From NCBI GenBank assembly GCA_041658685.1, contig JBAZZS010000003.1, forward strand, positions 1-64,000: a DNA stretch of 64,000 nt, given 5' to 3'. Both the position numbers and the translations under genes were made by a program. Within the stretch, counting starts at the first letter, position 1. Each line of letters begins with the position of its first letter. The notes under the pieces were generated by a model that was not told the origin of the DNA, did not search any database, and saw nothing but the letters and a program-made list of their open reading frames with translations. Below, in pieces: positions 1 through 6,102 of the stretch. This DNA is from Candidatus Gracilibacteria bacterium. GTDB taxonomy: Bacteria; Patescibacteriota; Gracilibacteria; UBA1369; UBA12473.

Positions 1-113
1 CCGGCTCCGAGACCGACCCCGCCAGCGCCAGCGCCTACACAACCGGCTCCGAGACCGACCCCGCCAGCGCCAGCGCCTACACAACCGGCTCCGAGACCGA
101 CCCCGCCAGCGCC
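1..113 (+). repeat. 42-nt tandem repeat, 2.7 copies
   Basis: The unit starts at 1, 43 and 85; the third copy breaks off after about 29 bases. The copies seen are identical at the DNA level. It is in frame and encodes the Pro/Ala-rich linker. It probably continues upstream of the window. Confidence 0.9.
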
Positions 114-453
114 TGTAGCGGCGCCTTCGTCGCGATTAACCAGTGCTTCTTCCACTTCTTTAGAGCCAGAGTCTTTGACTAGGACCTCTCCTCGTTTAGA
201 GAGAATTGCCGCTGTGGTTACGATTCTTAATGAACCCGTGCCTCCTGCTCCCACAAATCAATTTATTGTGTCTAGTCCGGATCCCCTTAGGCATTATAAG
301 GGAGTTGTTTCCCGTGCTTATCTACGGGCTCAAGAATTGGGATTAATTAATGATAGATCTTTTGCAAATAATTCGCGTCAGCAAAGGGATTCATTAATTC
401 AGGCTTTAGGAAGGAATAGTATTCCGAATATAATTTTAAGATGTAATTTTTAA
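1..453 (+). CDS. C-terminal part of an unknown Pro/Ala-rich protein (5' end outside the window)
   Basis: An open frame runs from base 1 to the TAA at 451-453 (150 codons, no start needed in the window). The first 39 residues are 2.7 copies of the 14-residue unit PAPRPTPPAPAPTQ, followed by a Ser/Thr-rich stretch and then a more ordinary C-terminal region of about 90 residues with basic and hydrophobic positions (around LGLINDRSF and LIQALGRN). The repeat looks like an extended linker; the tail could be a small folded domain. I recognise no family. The next gene, uvrB, begins 90 bases on. Confidence 0.7.
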   Translation, partial: PAPRPTPPAPAPTQPAPRPTPPAPAPTQPAPRPTPPAPVAAPSSRLTSASSTSLEPESLTRTSPRLERIAAVVTILNEPVPPAPTNQFIVSSPDPLRHYKGVVSRAYLRAQELGLINDRSFANNSRQQRDSLIQALGRNSIPNIILRCNF

Positions 454-542
454 GTGGGTTTTTAAAATTCTCTCTTAATTTTTTATTTATTCCACGTTAT
501 ACTTCCTTTTACGTGAGTTTTTTAATATGTCTTTGAAAAATT

Positions 543-3500
543 ATGCCCCCTAAGAAAAAACAACAGACTCAGAATGATAAGAAGATTCTCGGCGAGGAAG
601 TCTCAACGACCCGCGAAGCTTCTATGCATGGCGTTCAAAGCAGTGATAAACCGGAGCAACTTTTTCAATTTGTTTCCGATTTTACTCCAAAAGGGGATCA
701 ACCGCGTGCCATTGCTCAACTTGTGGATGGACTTAAAAAAGGCCAGCGCCATCAGACGTTATTGGGAGCCACGGGAACAGGAAAAAGCCTTGTCGCGGAT
801 TCCAATGTTTGGCTTTATCGTTTACGACAAGGCCAATACGAATCTTTTGAGTCTTCCATCGGGGAAGTCGTGGATCATATGATTCATCAATCCAAACATG
901 TTGTTCGAGATCGAGATGATGTTGAAATTGCTTTTGATACTTTTTGTCCGGAACTCCTTTATGCAGCTAGCATCAATCCAAATACCGGACAGTCTGAAAT
1001 TAAGCGTATCACCGCTTATCAACGTCATCTTTCACCTGCTTATTTGTATGAAGTTGAAACTCGATGCGGGAGAAAAGTTCAAGTAACAGGAGATCATAAT
1101 TTTTGGGTTTTGCGTAAGGGGCAATTGGTGTTAACTCGCACCGAAGCGCTTACGAAAAATGATTGTATTCCTTTGCCTCGTTGCCTGGAGTCTTTGGCTC
1201 CTCAAAAAGATTTAAAAACAATAGATTTGTTGCGTTATTTGGAACGTGAGGATCTTTTTGTGGAAGCGCAACAAGATTTAAAAGAAATGGTTTTGGCAGT
1301 TGGGGAAAATGCCGCGAGAAGAAATTTACATGGAGCTTTGTTGCGTCCGCGAGCTGAGAAATTTAGCGCTGTGAATTCCGGAAGAGAACGATTGTCTGCG
1401 GCCGCATATTCCCGTTTTATGGGAGGGAGGAATGGTCACGGAGTTCTTGGTTCTTTGCATTCGCCCACTTCATTCCTTTTGGATCTTCCCGTTACGTCGG
1501 ATTTTTTGAAATTGCTTGGTTTATTCATCGCTGAAGGATGCACAACGTCTCGTAGTGTTTGTTTGTCGGTTCGTGAAGAAGAATTGGTTCGGCAAATTTC
1601 AGGGATTTTAGATCGAATGAAGTTTTCTTATGGCCGGAGAAAAACAGATGGAGATTTTTATGTGAATGATAAGACTTTCGCTGTATTTTTTAGGACGATT
1701 GCCGGTCATGGTGCTTTTAAAAAACAATTGCCGGATTTTTGGACGGAACTTTCGTTGGAACAGTTGGGCTTGTTGTTGAATATGTATTTTACCGGAGACG
1801 GATGGGTGGATAAAAATGACGTGAAATGTACGACGGCGAGTGAGAAATTGGCTTCACAACTTTTGTATGCGTTGAATCGATTTGGCATTTGGGGTCGGTT
1901 GAAAAAACGTTGGCAACGTGCCACCAATTCAACGAATCCGGGGAATTGGTATTATCAAATCACAATTTCCGGACAGTCTTCGCTTAAATGTTTTTCTGAA
2001 AATATTGGATTTTCTTTGGGGCGAAAAACTTGCAAATTGGAGCGTCTTTTAAAGAGGGTTTCTTGCGAGAATACCAATGTGGATTTGGCTCCCGGTGCAG
2101 GTGTCTTTTTGAAACGCCTTCGCGAAAAATATAGCTTATTCCAGCGGCAAATGGCTTGTTATGCGGGATTGGGACGTGCTGCAATAGGTATGATTGAGCA
2201 AGGGAAACGGCAGATTTCACAACAGGCTTTGAGACGATTTTTAGAACAATGGCCCCATGGGGAATCCGAGGATATTTTGAGCTTAAAACTTTTAACAAAA
2301 TCGTATTGGACGCCGGTTGAATTTTCTAAAAAATATCTTTCCAAAGAAAAATACGTTTATGATTTTTCAGTGGAAGACAATGAGACTTTTTTGGCCGGAT
2401 TTGGCGGAATGTATGTGCATAACACCATGACCATCGCGAAAGTCATTGCCGAGGTTCAGCGTCCCACCATCGTGATCGCGCACAATAAAACCCTTGCCGC
2501 TCAACTTTGCTCTGAGTTTCGGGAATTTTTTCCGAACAATTCCGTGCATTATTTTGTTTCGTATTACGACTATTATCAGCCTGAGGCGTACAACCCACAC
2601 ACAGATACGTACATTGAAAAAGACGCGGCCATCAATGAGGAAATCGATAAGTTTCGTCATGCGGCAACCATGCATCTTCTCACGCGGCGCGATGTGATTA
2701 TTGTGGCTTCGGTTTCTTGTATTTACGGCCTCGGTTCTCCGAGCGAATACCTGGATCTCAGTATTGAAATTAAGGCCGGGGACAGCATTCCGCGCGACCG
2801 TTTGCTTCGTCGGCTCACGGATTTGTTGTACACGCGCGCGGCTATGGATTTTAAACCCGGCATGTTTCACGTGCTTGGCGATACGGTGGAGATTTTGCCG
2901 CCGGGCCAGGATTTTGCGTATCGGTTGGAGTTTTTTGGAGATGAAATTGAGCGAATTTCCGAGGTGGACGCGTTCACCGGGGAGCTTCAACATGAAATGG
3001 AATCCATTCGACTTTTTCCGGCCAAACACGCCATCACAACCAAGGAGCGTATTGAGAAATCGGTTCAGCAAATTCGCGCAGACCTTGAGGTTCGCGTGGA
3101 GGAATTGCAAAAAAGCGGGCGCATGATTGAGGCGCAACGCCTGCGCACCAAGACCGAATACGATCTCGAAATTTTGATCGAAACCGGGTATTGCCCGGGT
3201 GTTGAAAATTACACGCGCTATTTGAATGACCTTAAGCCCGGCCAGCCGTCCGCCACATTACTCGATTATTTTCCGGATGATTTTTTGATGGTGATTGATG
3301 AATCGCACATGACGGTTCCCCAAATCGGGGCCATGTACAACGGGAATTTCAGTCGCAAACAGACCTTGGTGGAGTATGGATTTCGTCTCCCGTCTGCGCA
3401 CGACAATCGACCGCTCAAGTTTGAGGAGTTTGAAAATTATATGAAGCAGGTGATTTTTGTTTCCGCCACGCCGTCCAAATACGAGTACGAGCACACGCCA

Positions 3501-4265
3501 AAAGAATCGATTGCCGAACAAGTCATTCGTCCGACCGGTTTGTTGGATCCCGAAATTGAAGTGCGTCCGACCGAGGGTCAAGTCCCGGATTTACTCGAGG
3601 AAATTAAGAAACGCACGGTTCAAAAAGAACGAACCCTTGTCACGACTTTGACCAAACGGGCCTCAGAAACGCTGACCGATTTTTTGACGGAAAAAGGCAT
3701 TGCGGTTCGCTATTTGCACTCGGATGTGGATACGCTCGAGCGTGTGGAAATTTTGCGCGATTTTCGATTGGGAAAATTTGATGTGTTGGTGGGAATCAAC
3801 TTGCTGCGTGAGGGACTCGACTTGCCCGAGGTTTCATTGATTGGAATTTTGGATGCGGATAAACAAGGATTTTTGCGGTCTGCTACGGCGCTCATTCAAA
3901 CCATTGGTCGTGCAGCGCGCAATGTGAATGGTCGGGTGATCATGTATGGCGATAAAATTACGGATGCCATGAAACAGGCGATTGATGAAACCGACCGTCG
4001 TCGTACGATTCAGCGTGAGTACAATACTAAGCATGGCATTACGCCGGAAACGATTGTAAAAGCCGTGAAAGATTTAATGCTTCATCGTCAAGATGCGGCC
4101 AAAAAACAGGTTCGTCATTACGACAAACGCAAGATTCCCAAGAGCGAAATCAGCCGACTTGTTGAGTCTTTGGAGGCGGAAATGGATTTGGCGTCGCAGA
4201 ATATGGAATTTGAAAAAGCCGCGGAATTGAGGGATGAAATTGAGAGTCTGAGAGAGGGGCTTTAG
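543..4265 (+). CDS. uvrB: UvrB, excinuclease ABC subunit B, interrupted by an intein
   Basis: UvrB is the damage-verifying helicase subunit of UvrABC nucleotide excision repair. The frame is 1240 codons; removing the intein (residues 82-627) leaves 694 residues, the usual UvrB size. Extein landmarks: the P-loop GATGTGK/T split by the intein, IAHNKTLAAQL, the Tyr-rich beta-hairpin (YFVSYYDYYQPEAY) that clamps DNA, the DEAD-like box VIDESHMTVPQ, motif VI QTIGRAARN, and a C-terminal UVR domain (NMEFEKAAELRDEI) that contacts UvrC. The N-terminus before the conserved FTPKGDQP is about 48 residues long, lysine-rich and probably disordered, so an internal ATG (627) is an alternative start. There is no Shine-Dalgarno before the ATG. 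UvrB activity should depend on protein splicing because the break is in the ATP site. Confidence 0.96.
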   Translation: MPPKKKQQTQNDKKILGEEVSTTREASMHGVQSSDKPEQLFQFVSDFTPKGDQPRAIAQLVDGLKKGQRHQTLLGATGTGKSLVADSNVWLYRLRQGQYESFESSIGEVVDHMIHQSKHVVRDRDDVEIAFDTFCPELLYAASINPNTGQSEIKRITAYQRHLSPAYLYEVETRCGRKVQVTGDHNFWVLRKGQLVLTRTEALTKNDCIPLPRCLESLAPQKDLKTIDLLRYLEREDLFVEAQQDLKEMVLAVGENAARRNLHGALLRPRAEKFSAVNSGRERLSAAAYSRFMGGRNGHGVLGSLHSPTSFLLDLPVTSDFLKLLGLFIAEGCTTSRSVCLSVREEELVRQISGILDRMKFSYGRRKTDGDFYVNDKTFAVFFRTIAGHGAFKKQLPDFWTELSLEQLGLLLNMYFTGDGWVDKNDVKCTTASEKLASQLLYALNRFGIWGRLKKRWQRATNSTNPGNWYYQITISGQSSLKCFSENIGFSLGRKTCKLERLLKRVSCENTNVDLAPGAGVFLKRLREKYSLFQRQMACYAGLGRAAIGMIEQGKRQISQQALRRFLEQWPHGESEDILSLKLLTKSYWTPVEFSKKYLSKEKYVYDFSVEDNETFLAGFGGMYVHNTMTIAKVIAEVQRPTIVIAHNKTLAAQLCSEFREFFPNNSVHYFVSYYDYYQPEAYNPHTDTYIEKDAAINEEIDKFRHAATMHLLTRRDVIIVASVSCIYGLGSPSEYLDLSIEIKAGDSIPRDRLLRRLTDLLYTRAAMDFKPGMFHVLGDTVEILPPGQDFAYRLEFFGDEIERISEVDAFTGELQHEMESIRLFPAKHAITTKERIEKSVQQIRADLEVRVEELQKSGRMIEAQRLRTKTEYDLEILIETGYCPGVENYTRYLNDLKPGQPSATLLDYFPDDFLMVIDESHMTVPQIGAMYNGNFSRKQTLVEYGFRLPSAHDNRPLKFEEFENYMKQVIFVSATPSKYEYEHTPKESIAEQVIRPTGLLDPEIEVRPTEGQVPDLLEEIKKRTVQKERTLVTTLTKRASETLTDFLTEKGIAVRYLHSDVDTLERVEILRDFRLGKFDVLVGINLLREGLDLPEVSLIGILDADKQGFLRSATALIQTIGRAARNVNGRVIMYGDKITDAMKQAIDETDRRRTIQREYNTKHGITPETIVKAVKDLMLHRQDAAKKQVRHYDKRKIPKSEISRLVESLEAEMDLASQNMEFEKAAELRDEIESLREGL
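786..2423 (+). mobile_element. Intein with LAGLIDADG homing endonuclease, inserted in the UvrB Walker A motif
   Basis: Residues 82-627 of the uvrB product (546 aa). Splice block A starts with Ser (SLVADSNVWL). Block B is GDHNFWV followed by LVLTRTEALTKNDCIPLPR. The two endonuclease helices are LLGLFIAEG (block C) and LLNMYFTGDGWV (block E), with an acidic residue in each. Block F is YVYDFSVEDNETFLAG and block G is GGMYVHN, followed by Thr as the first C-extein residue. Between block E and the C-terminus lies a helix-turn-helix-like stretch (about residues 520-575, with YAGLGRAAIGMIEQGKRQIS) that may help bind DNA. All splicing residues (Ser1, block B His, terminal His-Asn, Thr+1) are present, so splicing looks intact. 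Codon choice is more AT-rich than in the flanking extein, fitting separate acquisition. Confidence 0.95.
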
Positions 4266-4285
4266 GCGTCACACTGAGTTGGAAT

Positions 4286-4386
4286 GTCACACTGAGCCTG
4301 TCGAAGTGTGACCTCAAGAAGAGGTTTGTCCTTGAATGTGTCCTTCGACAGGCTCAGGACGACATAAAAAAGCTCACCATGGCAAA
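4286..4386. repeat. Composite palindromic repeat, 5' copy, upstream of the GIY-YIG gene
   Basis: Order of parts: a palindrome (GTCACACTGAG / CCTGTCGAAGTGTGAC), a spacer containing GAGGTTTGTCCTTGA, a second inverted copy (CCTTCGACAGGCTCAGGACGAC), then an A-run and CTCACCATGGCAAA. A partial extra copy (GTCACACTGAG) sits at 4269-4279. The same ordered set recurs at 4734-4860, so the GIY-YIG gene lies between direct repeats. The core CCTGTCGAAG / CTTCGACAGG resembles REP-like elements. Confidence 0.9.
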
Positions 4387-4395
4387 AGGTTGGAG

Positions 4396-4401
4396 TATAA
4401 T
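4396..4401 (+). promoter_or_regulatory. -10 box giving a probably leaderless transcript for the GIY-YIG gene
   Basis: A perfect TATAAT ends 6 bases before the ATG at 4408, so transcription would start at or next to the start codon. No convincing -35 box is seen. Confidence 0.55.
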
Positions 4402-4407
4402 ACTTGC

Positions 4408-4716
4408 ATGAGAAAAACATACTGGGTTTATATTTTGAGATGTTCGGATAATTCTTTTTATACTGGAGTTACGAATCATTTGGATCGTCGCATGAATGAG
4501 CATTTTGAAAGTGATGATTTGAATGGATACACTTGCACTAGGAAGCCCTTAACATTGGTTTATTATGAGGAATTTGGGGATATTAAAGAGGCCATTATTC
4601 GTGAAAAACAAATCAAGAAATGGCGACGTGAAAAGAAACAAGCTTTGATTGATGAGAATTTTAAAAAGTTAAAAAATTTATCGAAAAATTATTCTCAATT
4701 TTTTAAGAACGAATAA
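4408..4716 (+). CDS. Small GIY-YIG endonuclease domain protein (UPF0213/COG2827 type)
   Basis: 102 residues forming a single GIY-YIG nuclease domain. The paired motifs are VYILRC and FYTGVTNHLDRRMNEH (the Tyr residues and the conserved Arg), followed by the acidic metal-ligand helix in IIREKQIKKWRREKKQALI. Stand-alone proteins of this type are common in bacteria and their role is poorly known; single-strand DNA or repeat-associated cleavage has been suggested for relatives. I place the start at 4408 because the family begins about three residues before WVYIL and a TATAAT lies just upstream; an in-frame start at 4336 would lie inside the repeat. The gene is bracketed by composite palindromic repeats (4286-4386 and 4734-4860) and may move or be maintained together with them. 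Confidence 0.88.
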   Translation: MRKTYWVYILRCSDNSFYTGVTNHLDRRMNEHFESDDLNGYTCTRKPLTLVYYEEFGDIKEAIIREKQIKKWRREKKQALIDENFKKLKNLSKNYSQFFKNE

Positions 4717-4733
4717 CGTTTGATATTTTATTT

Positions 4734-4860
4734 GTCATACTGAGCTCAGCCTGCCGTGAGCCTGTCGAACGGTCGAAGTATGACCTTAAGAATAGGTTTG
4801 TCCTTGAAGGTGTGGTTCGACAGGCTCACCACGACAAAAAAATAGGCTTACCATGACAAA
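4734..4860. repeat. Composite palindromic repeat, 3' copy, with a nested extra palindrome
   Basis: Same order of parts as 4286-4386: GTCATACTGAG, GTCGAAGTATGAC, the spacer with TAGGTTTGTCCTTGA, then GGTTCGACAGGCTCACCACGAC, an A-run and CTTACCATGACAAA. The first palindrome is split by about 27 extra bases containing another GAGCCTGTCGAAC core, as if one element had entered the same palindrome. Confidence 0.88.
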
Positions 4861-4882
4861 GTATGTAACGAATTGAAGTATT

Positions 4883-5179
4883 TTATGCTTTTGTTTTTTT
4901 TGTTAAGCGTTTAAGGGCTTTGATGGCTTCTTTTGCGGTTTTAAAAGGGCCGATTTGGTCTTTTTGAGAAGAAGCTTTTAGAATTTCTTCTTCGAAGTCA
5001 GGAGTAAATCCGTTGATAGTTTTTTCGCTTTTGAGTTCGAAGGGAATTGATTTTAGTAAAACCAGTTTTTTTAAAAATAAACGGATTGCGGTGGGCATAT
5101 CCAGCCCAATGTCTTCCAAAATAAAATCAGCGTCTTTTTTGAGTTGATCGTCTATTCTAATTTGTACAGCTTTTGCCAT
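4883..5179 (-). CDS. RelB/DinJ-family antitoxin without a neighbouring toxin
   Basis: 98 residues. The N-terminus (AKAVQIRIDDQLKKDADFIL then GLDMPTAIRLFLKKLVL) is the ribbon-helix-helix DNA-binding domain of RelB/DinJ antitoxins; the C-terminal half (FTPDFEEEILKAS, FKTAKEAIKALKRL) would wrap and inhibit a RelE/YafQ-type RNase. Such antitoxins bind their own promoter, and a matching inverted repeat overlaps the promoter here (5226-5242). Downstream, where the toxin gene normally sits, there is only the palindromic repeat and the GIY-YIG gene on the other strand. It is either a solitary antitoxin or one whose toxin was lost, perhaps when the repeat unit arrived. Confidence 0.87.
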   Translation of the reverse strand: MAKAVQIRIDDQLKKDADFILEDIGLDMPTAIRLFLKKLVLLKSIPFELKSEKTINGFTPDFEEEILKASSQKDQIGPFKTAKEAIKALKRLTKKTKA

Positions 5180-5213
5180 GCTTGTGTTGTTAAACTATAT
5201 TAAAAACAATCTA

Positions 5214-5242
5214 ATTGTATGCTTTTTGCATGATAAATGCAA
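5214..5242 (-). promoter_or_regulatory. Antitoxin promoter with overlapping operator-like inverted repeat
   Basis: On the minus strand: TTGCAT (5237-5242), 17-base spacer, TACAAT (5214-5219). A perfect inverted repeat TTGCAT-GATAA-ATGCAA (5226-5242) overlaps the -35 box and spacer, as expected for autoregulation by the ribbon-helix-helix antitoxin. Leader of about 28 nt. Confidence 0.7.
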
Positions 5243-5263
5243 GTATTTGATGTAAGCTCGTCT

Positions 5264-6082
5264 TTACTGGAGCAATAATAAACTCATGGCCATGGTTGCC
5301 ATTCCTCCGATGAGCCCGTACATCGCAAGATGGTGTTCTCCGTATTTTTGTGCGGTGGGTAAAAGTTGGTCGAGTGAGATAAAAACCATGATTCCGGCAA
5401 CGGCTCCAAAGGTGATCCCAAAGGCTATCCCCCCGAAAATGGAAGAGAGAATAAAGTAACCCAGGAGTCCGCCTATGGGTTCCGCCATCCCGGATAATAA
5501 AGAATATAAAAATGCCTTTTTGCGGCTGCCGGTTGCGTAAAAAATAGGAATGGAAATCGCGATACCTTCCGGAATGTTATGAATGGCGATAGCCAAAGCG
5601 ATGATGATGCCCAGTTTTATGTCTTTTAATGCGCTGAAAAAAGTAGCGATTCCTTCGGGGAAATTATGAATGGCTATAATCATGGCCGTCAAAATTCCCA
5701 TCTTGAAAAGTCTTCGGTATTTTTTAGCTAAATTTTTGTCCTCCATCTCTTCTATTTTGTGTATTTCATGCGGGTTTTCAAATGCAGGTAAAATTTTATC
5801 TATTATGGCAACGATAAATATTCCTATGAAAAAGGCCAATAAGCTGACCCACCCCCCAAGGGTTTCATTGACTTCCTCTGCAAAGCAAAGTCTTGAGGTG
5901 GGTAGAATTTCCATAAAAGAGACGTAGATCATCACTCCCGCGGAAAATCCGAGCGCTACGGAAAGAAATTTTGTATTGGTTCGTTTTGCAAAGATTGCAA
6001 TGAGGCTTCCCAGTCCGGTGGATAATCCTGCAAAAAGAGTGAGGCTAAATGCGATTAACAGATTTTTGAATGTTTCGTTCAT
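5264..6082 (-). CDS. ZIP-family divalent metal transporter (ZupT-like)
   Basis: 272 residues, integral membrane protein with about eight predicted helices and a charged cytoplasmic loop (around HEIHKIEEMEDKNLAKKYRR, residues 105-125). The two signature metal-binding helices are visible: AIHNFPEGIATF and AIHNIPEGIAIS, each with His-Asn-x-Pro-Glu-Gly. The family imports Zn2+ and sometimes Fe2+ or Mn2+ into the cytoplasm. Start ATG at 6082; length is normal. It stands alone between the antitoxin and the exonuclease gene, with no metal-responsive regulator next to it. Confidence 0.92.
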   Translation of the reverse strand: MNETFKNLLIAFSLTLFAGLSTGLGSLIAIFAKRTNTKFLSVALGFSAGVMIYVSFMEILPTSRLCFAEEVNETLGGWVSLLAFFIGIFIVAIIDKILPAFENPHEIHKIEEMEDKNLAKKYRRLFKMGILTAMIIAIHNFPEGIATFFSALKDIKLGIIIALAIAIHNIPEGIAISIPIFYATGSRKKAFLYSLLSGMAEPIGGLLGYFILSSIFGGIAFGITFGAVAGIMVFISLDQLLPTAQKYGEHHLAMYGLIGGMATMAMSLLLLQ

Positions 6083-6102
6083 GAAGAAATGGGGGGGGTA
6101 AT

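Noticed and set aside
1..113. Short repeats as a CRISPR array
   Set aside because: They are contiguous, in frame and encode a Pro/Ala-rich linker.
4387..4882. Toxin gene next to the antitoxin
   Set aside because: Only the GIY-YIG gene and the repeats are present; no RelE/YafQ-like frame of usable length on either strand.
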